33,161 nucleotides of DNA from Candidatus Poribacteria bacterium (GCA_012270875.1 JAAXHI010000080.1:20247-53407); one strand, 5' to 3'; shown: positions 1 to 7,947, counted from the stretch's first letter. Notes: a model not told the origin generated them from the letters alone. Translations and numbers: made by a program.

Positions 1-987
1 CCACTTAAATTCTATCAAGATAGGAATTATTGGAATCAACGAAACTTGAGTGTCTACTATTTTGATCGATGGGCAGGTTGGAATTTCGGGCAACCGCAAT
101 TAGTCATCTGGGGAGCTCAGGTAGATTTGGAAAACGATGGACACTGGAAAAATCGGCTCAACAACTTCTGGCGGAACCAGTATTGGCTCAACGGGTTTCA
201 CTTGACAGACAAAGCGATGCTCGCAGCCTTTGAACAGATGAATCAGGTACTCCCGCAGACCATCCTCGCTTATCCTTCATCGCTTTACCAATTTGCTGGG
301 TTTCTTTCCGATAACGGCTTGATCCCACAATGGAATTTGAAGGGTATTATAACTTCTGCTGAGATGTTACATCCACATTACCGCGCCTTAGCCGAGATTA
401 TTTTCAAAGCGAAAGTCCATAATCGTTACGGTGGACGGGAAGTCGGGTTAATCGGAATGGAATGTGCAGAAGGCAGGATGCATATCAACGCTCGCGATCT
501 TTACCTCGAAATAGACAGTCCTGATCCATACAGCGAACCCGGCGAAATTCTGGTCACGCAGCTCAATAACTATGCTATGCCGTTTATTCGGTATCGGATT
601 GGAGATATTGGTATGCTCTCCGACGAAGTATGCCCCTGCGGTAGTGAATTGCCTATTTTGGCTGAACTGCTTGGACGCACCACGGCAACTTTCCGTACGA
701 GAACTGGGACATTGATACACGGAGGCTATTTCACACGACAGTTCTACGGTCTCAAGGGTGTGAACCAATTCCAGATAATCCAAGAGACCCTTAAGCATTG
801 TGTCTTAAAAGTGGTTGCTAACAGAGAGTGGACAGAGGCAACACGTCATCACCTCGTTCAATGTCTCCAGAAGGCACTCGGTGAAGATGTCGTTGTTACA
901 ATGGAATTTGTAGAAGATATTCCGGTACCTGCGTCAGGAAAACGAGAATACACGATTTCAAAAGTAGGGACACCTGATACTGATTAA
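1..987 (+). CDS. CapK/PaaK-like adenylate-forming ligase, 5' end outside window
   Basis: The reading frame is open from base 1, so this is the C-terminal ~328 residues of a longer protein. The first possible in-window start (TTG at 46) is probably not the real one. The sequence has the layout of phenylacetate-CoA ligase / CapK / coenzyme F390 synthetase-like AMP-forming enzymes: a serine-rich helix before an 'SAEML' core, then 'YGGREVG', the ATP-binding 'FIRYRIGDIG' stretch, a 'CPCG' pair, and a C-terminal lid domain ending near 'SGKREYTISK' with the usual late lysine. The family activates a carboxylic acid with ATP; the substrate cannot be told from this fragment. CapK-like members often sit in polysaccharide loci, which would fit the nucleotidyltransferase facing it, but the two genes are convergent and need not be linked in function. 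Confidence 0.8.
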   Translation, partial: PLKFYQDRNYWNQRNLSVYYFDRWAGWNFGQPQLVIWGAQVDLENDGHWKNRLNNFWRNQYWLNGFHLTDKAMLAAFEQMNQVLPQTILAYPSSLYQFAGFLSDNGLIPQWNLKGIITSAEMLHPHYRALAEIIFKAKVHNRYGGREVGLIGMECAEGRMHINARDLYLEIDSPDPYSEPGEILVTQLNNYAMPFIRYRIGDIGMLSDEVCPCGSELPILAELLGRTTATFRTRTGTLIHGGYFTRQFYGLKGVNQFQIIQETLKHCVLKVVANREWTEATRHHLVQCLQKALGEDVVVTMEFVEDIPVPASGKREYTISKVGTPDTD

Positions 988-1035
988 AACGTGAGGTTTG
1001 ATAAATATTTAGGGAAACCGACCCATTTCCTCTTC

Positions 1036-1067
1036 AAGTCCCCCTGATAAGGGGGATTTAGGGGGTT
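1036..1067. repeat. CCCCCT-GATA-AGGGGG hairpin repeat between convergent genes
   Basis: A 32-bp unit containing a 6-bp perfect stem at 1040-1055 followed by GATTTAGGGGGTT. The same unit occurs inside the two small elements at 22239-22374 and 26726-26865, but no matching terminal inverted repeats are visible here. It sits in the 86-bp gap between two convergent genes, so it could act as a bidirectional terminator. That role is inferred from position and the GC-rich stem only. Confidence 0.7.
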
Positions 1068-1073
1068 AGATCA

Positions 1074-3497
1074 CTAAAAATCGCTGCTACCACAAAGTTC
1101 TCTGAGTGTAGCAACCCGTTTCGTCTCACCCGGAAGATAAGCCAAGATCATCCCATCAATCGGCAGACTTCGATCCGCGACAACACCCGTACTCCGTTCT
1201 GCTGTTAAACCCTTTGAGAGCAGCAGATAAAAAGTGTCTTTTGCCCAACCCGGAGTAGTGTAGAAATTTCCCTGCCCCTTAGAAATAACAAGATCGGTTT
1301 CCAACACCGCGTTCACAAATTCCGGTGTCGCCTGATAGAGATTCGTGCCGATCGTCTTCGCACCTGACGACATCAACTGGACGACACCTTCCCGAACGGC
1401 TTCCTGAAGTTTTTGAAATTGCGGGTAACCTATTATTTCGTGTAGATCGGCAAGCGTTACGTCGTTGCTGGCGTTATCCACTTTTCCTACCACAATTATC
1501 TGGTGTCCACGCTGCACAAGTTCCTGAATGAAGGCAATATCAAAAATCACTTCTCCGTCGTTATCAGCAAGCCAGAGGAGCTGCTGCGGCGCACCATTAA
1601 TCACCTTGTCATGGAACTGTTCATAACAATCAATAGCGAAAGGCGTTTCAACCGCTGCCCGCAATGCTTCAGAAAAGTAGTCAGGGTTCGCATTAAGTTT
1701 ATCGACAACCCGCGCACTACTATAATCAATAATATTTCCAGCGACGACCAACTTCAAACGCGTCAGCCAGTTATCTTCCCAAAAATCCGACAGCAAGGCG
1801 AGCGCGGTCTGTCGTGCCTTCAGTTTATCGCTGTGATAAGGGTTCAGGTTGCCGGTATGGAGACCTACCATTTCAAAGATACTTCCCCATAACTCTTCAG
1901 GCGTAAGGGTTTCAATCAGATAATCAGAATTTGCGCGTCGCAGATCCAAAAGTGTTCGGACAGCATCACACACGACCTGCTGTAAGTCCGCGTCGCTTGT
2001 CGCACGCGGAATAAGTTCCGCTGCACTATGCGATTGCACATGTTCCCGAAGGTTCTCCCAATCCGGCAATTCCTTCTTCTCTCCAAAAGTGAACACGCCG
2101 GGGATGTATTCCGGTGGCACGATCTGATCAAAAAGCCGCTTCGGTACCGCGGGCGGGGATTGTGCTGCTGGAACACCGAGCGTTTGATGCGTCAAAGCAA
2201 TACCTGACGGAATCACTGTCCCACGCGCAACAACTCCTAAAAGTTGAACACCATCACCTACGCTCACCGCATCGAATGTAGAATCCTTAATCGTACTCCG
2301 TGTAGCAAGTCCCCGCACAGGCTGCGACAATGTTTCAGGAAGTGGATTTGATTCAAAAGTCGTATCGTTCGCTGAGACATCTTGCAATCCGACGGCATCG
2401 CCTACCGTTGTTGCTCCAAGCAACGTCACATTTTCGAGCCTACAATAATCCCCGATCCGCACCTGCCCACCAAGATGCACCCTACCGATGAGATAACACG
2501 CCGTGCCAATTTCAATCTCATCACCCGCCAATGTTATCTGTGCGTTAGGATCGACGCGAACGCCTTTTCGCGCGAGTGAGTCCCGCGCCTGGGCATACAG
2601 TGCCGATTCACCCGATAGGACATTTGACCACCTGTTAACCCCGGATAACACCTTACCTTGATAGATAAAAGCATTTGTTTTCAACCCGTCTTCATAACAG
2701 TGCCGGATCAGATCGACATGGTGGCGTTCGTCGTTCCGATTCGCATGCGGTTCTAACCGATGTATCCGATCTAACAACGCGCTTTTCCGAATCAGTGTGA
2801 TACCTGTGTTCGTGTATGCCTCACCGCGGGGCAAGCGATCCCACATCTCCTGCTGTTCCGCTTCCGTCATGTCATACCACTCTTTCGTTCCCATAAGTCT
2901 CCCCTCAACATCAAAGAAGAGACCCCCTTTGTCTACAACCGTTTCAGGGATTTTCCCGCATAGCGTAACATCAGCGTCAGAGAGAAAATGGGAGAGCAAG
3001 GTCTGTGCGAAAATCTCGCGTTCTAAAAAGGGTTCATCACCGAACGCTACACCGATCCATTCAGCGTCGGAGTCTTGGAGGGCAGGCAATGCTGCTTGCA
3101 ACGCTCCACCTGTACCGTTCATCTCTTCTTGGATACAGGGAATCGCATCGGGTCCGAGCAGTTGCGCTGCAGAACCGCTTTCTTCAACACGCGCTGCCAT
3201 CTGTGGATTGATCACAACGATGTCAGGACGGTTGCCGGGCAGATAGCGTCGCGAGTGTTGGAGCATATTCTGTTCGCCGAACACGATGTCCAGTGTCTTA
3301 CTCAAGCGACCGGTGGGATCAATCCGCGTACCTTTACCAGCAGCAAGCACGACCCATTGCGGTGTGAGTTGGTGTTCAAGCGTATCTTCGGGAAGTGTAG
3401 TGAGAAAAGCTTCAAGGGCAGCCGTATCAGCAGAAATCGCAGCAAGTGTATCTTCTATTTCGCAACCGAGGAGATTTTCAAGGAGATGTGTTTTCAT
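1074..3497 (-). CDS. Nucleotidyltransferase / left-handed beta-helix / DUF89 fusion protein
   Basis: 807 residues. An N-terminal lead of ~47 residues precedes a GlmU-like sugar-1-phosphate nucleotidyltransferase domain: 'LAAGKGTR' at ~51-58, then 'GTGGA', 'GDEP' and a later 'NTGI'. Residues ~320-375 read as hexapeptide turns of a left-handed beta-helix ('IEIGTACYLIGRVHLGG'). From ~480 to the end the protein resembles DUF89 (ARMT1/damage-control phosphatase): 'NPYHSDKLKAR', a metal-site-like 'ADNDGEVIFD' at ~644, and 'SKGQGNF' at ~739. DUF89 enzymes are metal-dependent phosphatases acting on damaged or phosphorylated metabolites. One reading is a sugar-nucleotide synthase with a built-in sugar-phosphate phosphatase; that is inference. 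The ATG follows directly after the stop of an hsdM-like remnant (TAAATG). Domain calls are by eye; the DUF89 assignment is somewhat less sure than the nucleotidyltransferase. Confidence 0.75.
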   Translation of the reverse strand: MKTHLLENLLGCEIEDTLAAISADTAALEAFLTTLPEDTLEHQLTPQWVVLAAGKGTRIDPTGRLSKTLDIVFGEQNMLQHSRRYLPGNRPDIVVINPQMAARVEESGSAAQLLGPDAIPCIQEEMNGTGGALQAALPALQDSDAEWIGVAFGDEPFLEREIFAQTLLSHFLSDADVTLCGKIPETVVDKGGLFFDVEGRLMGTKEWYDMTEAEQQEMWDRLPRGEAYTNTGITLIRKSALLDRIHRLEPHANRNDERHHVDLIRHCYEDGLKTNAFIYQGKVLSGVNRWSNVLSGESALYAQARDSLARKGVRVDPNAQITLAGDEIEIGTACYLIGRVHLGGQVRIGDYCRLENVTLLGATTVGDAVGLQDVSANDTTFESNPLPETLSQPVRGLATRSTIKDSTFDAVSVGDGVQLLGVVARGTVIPSGIALTHQTLGVPAAQSPPAVPKRLFDQIVPPEYIPGVFTFGEKKELPDWENLREHVQSHSAAELIPRATSDADLQQVVCDAVRTLLDLRRANSDYLIETLTPEELWGSIFEMVGLHTGNLNPYHSDKLKARQTALALLSDFWEDNWLTRLKLVVAGNIIDYSSARVVDKLNANPDYFSEALRAAVETPFAIDCYEQFHDKVINGAPQQLLWLADNDGEVIFDIAFIQELVQRGHQIIVVGKVDNASNDVTLADLHEIIGYPQFQKLQEAVREGVVQLMSSGAKTIGTNLYQATPEFVNAVLETDLVISKGQGNFYTTPGWAKDTFYLLLSKGLTAERSTGVVADRSLPIDGMILAYLPGETKRVATLRELCGSSDF

Positions 3498-3568
3498 TTA
3501 GTCGTTCTTGTCTAATTCCGATTGGATGCTCTGAAATTGGGCTGACGTTGTCTCTAAATTCTCCATGA
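3498..3568 (-). pseudogene. Remnant of an hsdM 3' end
   Basis: Read on the minus strand, this stretch encodes a tail with 'QFQSIQSELD' and a TAA stop, matching the last ~20 codons of the intact hsdM at 4553-6019 ('QFQNIQAKLD'). By hand count, 3510-3568 and 4565-4623 agree at about 47 of 59 bases, in frame and without gaps. No further hsdM similarity was seen upstream, where gene B' ends at 3598. Its stop codon abuts the start codon of the nucleotidyltransferase-DUF89 gene. It is most likely a leftover of a second hsdM copy or of an insertion into the hsdM end. Confidence 0.7.
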
Positions 3569-3597
3569 ATGGGGACCAATAAAAGTTACGAAAAAAA

Positions 3598-3990
3598 TTA
3601 GGTTTCTTCTGGCGGTATGATTACCAACTCACTTGCAAGCGCAAGTTTTCTCGCAATACGATCGCGTTCTTTCCTGTCTATTGGAAAAGGTGTAATATTG
3701 GCATGTAGTTCATGAGGTTGCGTGTCTGGGACGACCTCCAGGTTACTCTCATAAACGTCACCTATCAAAAGGTCTGCTCTCGCTTTCAACCTCCGTTTTT
3801 CTGTTTCAACATATCTCCGTCCAATTTCCCACACTTCGCTTTCAGATAGAGATGAGATACGGAACACTGATAAATCCGCGATATTGGGTGGAGGCATAAA
3901 TGCGCCATATTTGACTGTCTTGTTTTCTACGGAAAAATGTCTTTTAGAAAAAATGAAGCGAGTCAATTTCTCGCCTCCTGAATAATTCAT
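3598..3990 (-). CDS. Gene B', conserved unknown protein of the A-B pair
   Basis: 130 residues; function not recognised. It is a paralogue of the protein at 6051-6470, sharing in order 'GEKLTRFI', 'HFS', 'SVFRIS', 'EVWEIG/EIWELG', 'KARADLL', 'VYESNLEVVPD/VYDSNLELVPD', 'HANI' and a C-terminal 'KLA...LVI' helix. No signal peptide, membrane segment or familiar catalytic motif is visible. The frame stays open further upstream, but the ATG at 3990 is preferred: it aligns with the start of the paralogue, has an AAAGGA ribosome site just upstream, and lies 10 bases after the end of A'. The tight spacing means A' and B' are almost certainly co-transcribed. It is followed by the hsdM remnant. Confidence 0.75.
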   Translation of the reverse strand: MNYSGGEKLTRFIFSKRHFSVENKTVKYGAFMPPPNIADLSVFRISSLSESEVWEIGRRYVETEKRRLKARADLLIGDVYESNLEVVPDTQPHELHANITPFPIDRKERDRIARKLALASELVIIPPEET

Positions 3991-4000
3991 ACCATGTCCT

Positions 4001-4414
4001 TTATTCGAAGAGGCGAGCCAGCGTTGTAAGAAAACCCGGTAGGAAGGCAGCATCAGCCAAAGAACAAACACCCGAGATTTCCCGGTTTTTAGTAAAAAAA
4101 GCACCGTAGACGACAAGTCCATCGCCATAAAGGCTCATCGTTGCTATGCCGGCTCCAGGTCGCCATTCCAATCCAATGCCGCCATCTTCTAACCACATCA
4201 TGTCCGGCATTGGAATGTCACGAGGCATTTGTTCCAGGAAAGAAAAGGTTTCCTCGTATGCCGATTCCGGTACACGATAAACATCTTCAGCTACTGCACA
4301 GGTTTCCTCAACTTCCTGACGGATTTCGTCTAATTCGCGTTGAATATGTTTCCTAAACAGCACCTTGTCCGCTGGAGGTCTAGAAAATTCAAGCTCGTTT
4401 TGTAAAGTCGCCAT
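4001..4414 (-). CDS. Gene A', unknown protein with a TIGR04255-like leader
   Basis: 137 residues; function not recognised. From ~residue 22 on it is a paralogue of the proteins at 6485-7039 and 14106-14507: 'IRQE', 'RVPESAY', 'FLE', 'PMPDMMWLEDGGIGLEW' and the most conserved block 'YGDGLVVYGAFF', ending in a helical 'FLTTLARLF'. Its first ~20 residues ('LEFSRPPADKVL') instead resemble the start of the TIGR04255-like protein at 7039-7854 ('LDFAKPPVDEVV'), and the upstream DNA is also similar to that gene's. It therefore looks like a chimera left by an internal deletion. It is 138 bp downstream of hsdM and 10 bp upstream of B'. Confidence 0.75.
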   Translation of the reverse strand: MATLQNELEFSRPPADKVLFRKHIQRELDEIRQEVEETCAVAEDVYRVPESAYEETFSFLEQMPRDIPMPDMMWLEDGGIGLEWRPGAGIATMSLYGDGLVVYGAFFTKNREISGVCSLADAAFLPGFLTTLARLFE

Positions 4415-4500
4415 AATGTGTCACCTATCGAAATTTGGGAATAAATCCTTGTTCTGTTCAATATTTTAGCATAAATTTACGTCAAGCACAATAATGATTT
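4411..4500 (-). repeat. Upstream block shared with the TIGR04255-like gene (copy 1)
   Basis: The first ~90 bases upstream of A' resemble those upstream of the TIGR04255-like gene (7851-7947). Shared pieces are CCATAATGT..ACCTATC.AAATTT next to the start codon, an ATATTTTA segment, and a distal TCAA..CAATAAT.ATTT. On the coding strand both copies carry a TTGAYG box about 10 bases before TTAAAAT/CTAAAAT. That spacing is too short for a standard sigma-70 promoter, so no promoter is claimed. Confidence 0.55.
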
Positions 4501-4552
4501 AGACTTTCCTCCATCAAGCCATATCAAGCATAGAGATGTTATTGAGAATTGT

Positions 4553-6019
4553 TTAATCATCCCCGTCTAATTTTGCTTGGATGTTCTGAAATTGGGCTAA
4601 CGCAGCTTCCAAATTCTCAGTGATTTCTGCCACTAATACATCTGGGGTAGGAAGGTCTGCTGCATCCTCAAGCGACCCATCTTTTAGATAGAAGATGTCA
4701 AGATTGACATGCTCACGTTCAATAAGTTCATCGTAACTAAAGGCGCGGAACCTCTCTGTTTCAACCCGATCCTCGCGATTGTCTGGGTTATAGACGGTGA
4801 TAAAATCTTGCAGGTCGGTATCTGTCAATGGATTTGTTTTGAGTGTAAAGTTTTTATTTGTCCGTAGATCGTAAATCCAGAGTTTCTGGGTCCAAGGTTC
4901 TTCGCGTGCTGGTCGCTTGTCAAAAAAGAGCACATTCGCCTTGACCCCTTGGGCGTAAAAGATACCGGTCGGCAATCGCAAGAGGGTATGGGCATCAAAT
5001 TGTTTAAGGAGCTGCTGGCGAATCGTTTCCCCCGCGCCGCGTTCAAAGAGTACATTGTCGGGAAGGACGACAGCGGCGCGTCCGTCCGTTTTCAGAATAG
5101 TTTTGATGTGTTGCAGGAAGTTGAACTGTTTATTTGAGGTCGTCGCCCAGAAATCGTCGCGCTCATAAGTGAGTGCGGCATTGTTTCTTTTACTGCCATC
5201 AGCGGCGATGGTAATACTGCTTCTATTCCCAAAGGGTGGATTTGTCAGGACTATGTCGTAACGATCCCCTGTGTCTCGACTGAGGCTATCGTCGGTTGTA
5301 ATTGGACTCTCCGTTCCACCGATACCGTGCAGGTATAGATTCATCACACAGAGGCGGACAACGTTATCGACGATGTCTGTTCCAGCGAAGGTGCTAAATC
5401 TAAGGAATTCTTTCTGTTCGCGGGGCATCGTGCTGCCGTAATTTTCGGAAATGTAGTCGTGTGCCGCGAGAAAGAAACCACCGGTGCCACATGCTGGATC
5501 ACAGATAGTTTGCATCGGTTCGGGACGCATCACGGTAACCATCGCCTTGATGAGGGGGCGCGGTGTGAAGTATTGACCGGCGCCGCTTTTCGTATCTTCG
5601 GCGTTTTTCTGTAGGAGCCCTTCGTAGATCGTACCTTTGATGTCGGCAGTCATCCCGCTCCAGTTCTCGGCGTTGATGAGATGGATAAGCCGTTGCAGAT
5701 TCGCAGGGGTCTGGATGCGGTTCTGCGATTTTCGGAAGATTACACCGAGTAAACCTTGCGCATGACTCAGTTCTTGGAGGATTTTGACATATTGTGTTTC
5801 TAACTCGGCACCACTCTCTTGGAGAAGGCTTTCCCAATCCAAGCCAGTCGGAATTGCTGAAGGTTTCTTATGAGGCGGTTTGGTCTGTTCGTCAGCGAGT
5901 TTGAGGAACAGCAGATAGGTGAGTTGTTCTACATAATCCCCGTAACTGACCCCATCATCTCGGAGGACGTTACAGAAATTCCAGAGTTTTTGGACAATTG
6001 TCGCGGATTCGTTAGACAT
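4553..6019 (-). CDS. hsdM: Type I restriction-modification DNA methyltransferase subunit
   Basis: 488 residues, the usual length for HsdM. An N-terminal helical domain ('LWNFCNVLRDDGVSYGDYVEQLTYLLFLK') is followed by 'GAGQYFTPRPLI' (motif X region, ~147), SAM-binding motif I 'DPACGTGG' (~174-181), and the N6-adenine catalytic motif IV 'NPPF' (~260-263), then 'RAAVVLPDNVLFERG'. It methylates adenine at the recognition site set by HsdS, and partners HsdR for restriction. All key motifs are intact, so it should be active. It lies 31 bp after gene B and is separated from hsdS by four small genes, an unusual order. The start is the first ATG before the conserved N-terminal helix. Confidence 0.95.
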   Translation of the reverse strand: MSNESATIVQKLWNFCNVLRDDGVSYGDYVEQLTYLLFLKLADEQTKPPHKKPSAIPTGLDWESLLQESGAELETQYVKILQELSHAQGLLGVIFRKSQNRIQTPANLQRLIHLINAENWSGMTADIKGTIYEGLLQKNAEDTKSGAGQYFTPRPLIKAMVTVMRPEPMQTICDPACGTGGFFLAAHDYISENYGSTMPREQKEFLRFSTFAGTDIVDNVVRLCVMNLYLHGIGGTESPITTDDSLSRDTGDRYDIVLTNPPFGNRSSITIAADGSKRNNAALTYERDDFWATTSNKQFNFLQHIKTILKTDGRAAVVLPDNVLFERGAGETIRQQLLKQFDAHTLLRLPTGIFYAQGVKANVLFFDKRPAREEPWTQKLWIYDLRTNKNFTLKTNPLTDTDLQDFITVYNPDNREDRVETERFRAFSYDELIEREHVNLDIFYLKDGSLEDAADLPTPDVLVAEITENLEAALAQFQNIQAKLDGDD

Positions 6020-6050
6020 AAATTTATCTCAATTCAGTTAAGGATTGGAA

Positions 6051-6470
6051 TCAATTCTCTTCAGAAGGTATAACCAATTTACTAAGGTTGGCAAGTTTGG
6101 TGGCAAGGGCTCGGCGCGTTTTTCTATTTGCAGGGCTATTATCTACTGGAAGGGATCTGATATTCGCATGCCTTTCGGGTGGTTCGTCTGGAACCAATTC
6201 AAGATTGCTATCATAAACGTTGCTCGCCAAAAGATCAGCTCTTGCTTTTATAGCCCTATCTTCTGTTTGGACATGTTCCTGCCCAAGTTCCCATATCTCG
6301 TTTTCTGAGAGTTCTTCACTGTCATTGAGTGCTGAAATGCGAAACACAGATACATCAATACTTCTTTTATGTGGGAGAAAAGCATCAGGTTTAACTCTGT
6401 TAGCCTCAATGGAAAAATGACTGCCATAACGAATAAAACGGGTGAGTTTCTCACCCGGTGGAACATTCAT
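6051..6470 (-). CDS. Gene B, conserved unknown protein of the T-A-B set
   Basis: 139 residues; function not recognised. Paralogue of the protein at 3598-3990, with the same run of motifs ('GEKLTRFI', 'HFS', 'DVSVFRIS', 'EIWELG', 'KARADLL', 'VYDSNLELVPD', 'HANI'). It has a short insertion before 'EIWELG'. The C-terminal third is basic and helical. No transmembrane segment or nuclease-like motif is seen. The ATG at 6470 lies 14 bases after gene A ends, with AAGGAT upstream, so A and B are probably translated together. hsdM follows 31 bases downstream. The repeated pairing with A is the strongest clue that the two proteins act together. Confidence 0.75.
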   Translation of the reverse strand: MNVPPGEKLTRFIRYGSHFSIEANRVKPDAFLPHKRSIDVSVFRISALNDSEELSENEIWELGQEHVQTEDRAIKARADLLASNVYDSNLELVPDEPPERHANIRSLPVDNSPANRKTRRALATKLANLSKLVIPSEEN

Positions 6471-6484
6471 AACTATAATCCTTA

Positions 6485-7039
6485 TTACATGAGGATATTT
6501 GTCAACATTTTGAGAAAACCCGACAACATTGGCGTATCTGATAATGCACAGATGCCTTCAAATTGACGTTTTTCTTCAAAGAAGGCATTATAGATAACAA
6601 GATCGTCTCCATATACCCCAATTATTACGGTCCCCTCTTCTGGGTACCATCCGAGCGTAAGACTACCATCTTCAGCCCAACTCAGCTCCGGCATAGGAGT
6701 ACCAAAGTGGAAAAATACTTCTAAGAGAAAGAGAGCGTCATCGTATGCAGATTCAGGGACGCGGTCAATTTCGTTATCCACAGCAAAGGCTTCCTTGGCC
6801 TCTTGTCGAATTTTTCCTAACTGCTTGTGTGATTCATCCAGCCAAAACAAATATGGGTTGGCGACAGAGAAAGAGTTGACTACGTCCCCTTCATAGACTA
6901 TTGGAGGATTATACTCGTAAGTTTGCAGTCCGGTATTATAGGATGTTGACAGCGAAGGATTAGGGCTTGCCATGAATTCTGCCTCCATTCTGTTTTGATA
7001 TCCTTGGTAACCTATACCCAAATTCTTGTGTTTAATCAT
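6485..7039 (-). CDS. Gene A, conserved unknown protein of the T-A-B set
   Basis: 184 residues from the ATG at 7039; function not recognised. An upstream GTG-type start (7054) is possible but less likely, because the ATG overlaps the stop of the preceding TIGR04255-like gene as TAATG, a typical coupling arrangement. The first ~65 residues are unique to this copy and rich in Asn, Tyr and Ser. The rest matches the A family: 'IRQEAKEAFAV', 'RVPESAYDDALFLLE', 'PMPELSWAEDGSLTLGW', 'GVYGDDLVIYNAFF', and a hydrophobic C-terminal helix. The acidic 'WAEDG' turn and the 'YGDDLVIYNAF' strand look like a small beta-sheet domain; this is inference. Confidence 0.75.
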   Translation of the reverse strand: MIKHKNLGIGYQGYQNRMEAEFMASPNPSLSTSYNTGLQTYEYNPPIVYEGDVVNSFSVANPYLFWLDESHKQLGKIRQEAKEAFAVDNEIDRVPESAYDDALFLLEVFFHFGTPMPELSWAEDGSLTLGWYPEEGTVIIGVYGDDLVIYNAFFEEKRQFEGICALSDTPMLSGFLKMLTNILM

Positions 7040-7854
7040 TATTTGCGTCCCCATATCTGTGTTTGAATATCCTCTGTGAACATATTGACGAATTTTTCTC
7101 GAATTTGGTCGCGTGCTGCTTTAAACCACATTTCCATCGGAAGTGCCGTGTTTTCTGGAAGACCACGCATTGTAAAATCTGTCTGCAACGTATGTAATTG
7201 CTCGGGCATCTTTACACGGTTGCTGATGGCAAGATGCAAACGGCCTGGCAAATCGTGAATTGGGAATGAGGTGCGAAAAATCACCAACTCTGCTCCCTCC
7301 CAAAATAAATCGGATTTTTGAGAATCAATAAACATATTATAGATTTTTCCTACATCATTAAGAGTATTCCAACCCTCACCGTGCCTAAGCTGATCGATGT
7401 AGGTTAACTCGTATTGCGATGGAGTCACCGAACCGATTGCCAAACTTTTTATAATTTCGCCAAAGCGTTCATAAAAACCTTCAAAATTTTCAAAGATTGC
7501 TGAGAATCCCGGATATTTCTGGTTTGAATCGGTTCTACGCCAATTGAATGTAAACCGATCCCGTTGCACTTGCAAAATTTGGCTATCATCTTCATGGATA
7601 AACCAAATTCGAGCGAGCGGAGGAAGATTGCTAATTTCAAATTTAGCCTCATCACCCTCGTTAGGTAATATATCAATTGTAGGATTAACAGGAGGCTGCT
7701 CTAGGATTCGCACGAACCCATCTTGCTTAAATTCCTGCCAGATTTCACCAAGATGCGGGGCAAGGAATTTATTAAGAGGTTTGAACAAAACGCTCAACAC
7801 CACTTCATCTACTGGAGGTTTTGCGAAATCAAGTTTCTTTTTCGGGGAATCCAT
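7039..7854 (-). CDS. TIGR04255-like family protein (gene T)
   Basis: 271 residues. The opening 'LDFAKPPVDEVVLSVLFKPL', the following 'LGEIWQEFKQDGF', the central 'SNLPPLARIWFIHEDDSQILQVQRDRFTFNWRR' and the later 'YELTYIDQL' follow the pattern of the TIGR04255 family, a sporadically distributed bacterial family without an assigned function. The name is from memory of the family pattern and was not checked by search. It is probably cytoplasmic, with no signal peptide or membrane helix. Its stop overlaps the start of gene A by one base. It starts 124 bp after the UPF0175 gene, and that gap holds sequence also found upstream of A', so T-A-B(-hsdM) may have its own promoter. Confidence 0.7.
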   Translation of the reverse strand: MDSPKKKLDFAKPPVDEVVLSVLFKPLNKFLAPHLGEIWQEFKQDGFVRILEQPPVNPTIDILPNEGDEAKFEISNLPPLARIWFIHEDDSQILQVQRDRFTFNWRRTDSNQKYPGFSAIFENFEGFYERFGEIIKSLAIGSVTPSQYELTYIDQLRHGEGWNTLNDVGKIYNMFIDSQKSDLFWEGAELVIFRTSFPIHDLPGRLHLAISNRVKMPEQLHTLQTDFTMRGLPENTALPMEMWFKAARDQIREKFVNMFTEDIQTQIWGRK

Positions 7855-7947
7855 AATGTACTACCTATCAAATTTTAATATTAATTTTACTACTTTTTCG
7901 TATATTTATATTTTAACACAGATCTTCATCAAACGCAATAATCATTT
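7851..7947 (-). repeat. Upstream block shared with A' (copy 2)
   Basis: Counterpart of 4411-4500, covering the start region and ~95 bases upstream of the TIGR04255-like gene. Shared anchors are CCATAATGT, ACCTATC.AAATTT, ATATTTTA and CAATAAT.ATTT. Identity between anchors is low, so the duplication is old or only the anchors are under selection. Confidence 0.55.

Noticed and set aside
2797-3246. 149-residue plus-strand frame opposite the nucleotidyltransferase gene
   Set aside because: Lies wholly inside a well-supported minus-strand gene, is Ser/Pro-rich without motifs, and is best explained as a shadow of that gene's codon use.
4440-4500. Sigma-70 promoter upstream of A'
   Set aside because: TTGACG and CTAAAAT are only ~10 bases apart, too close for a standard promoter, though the same pair occurs upstream of gene T.
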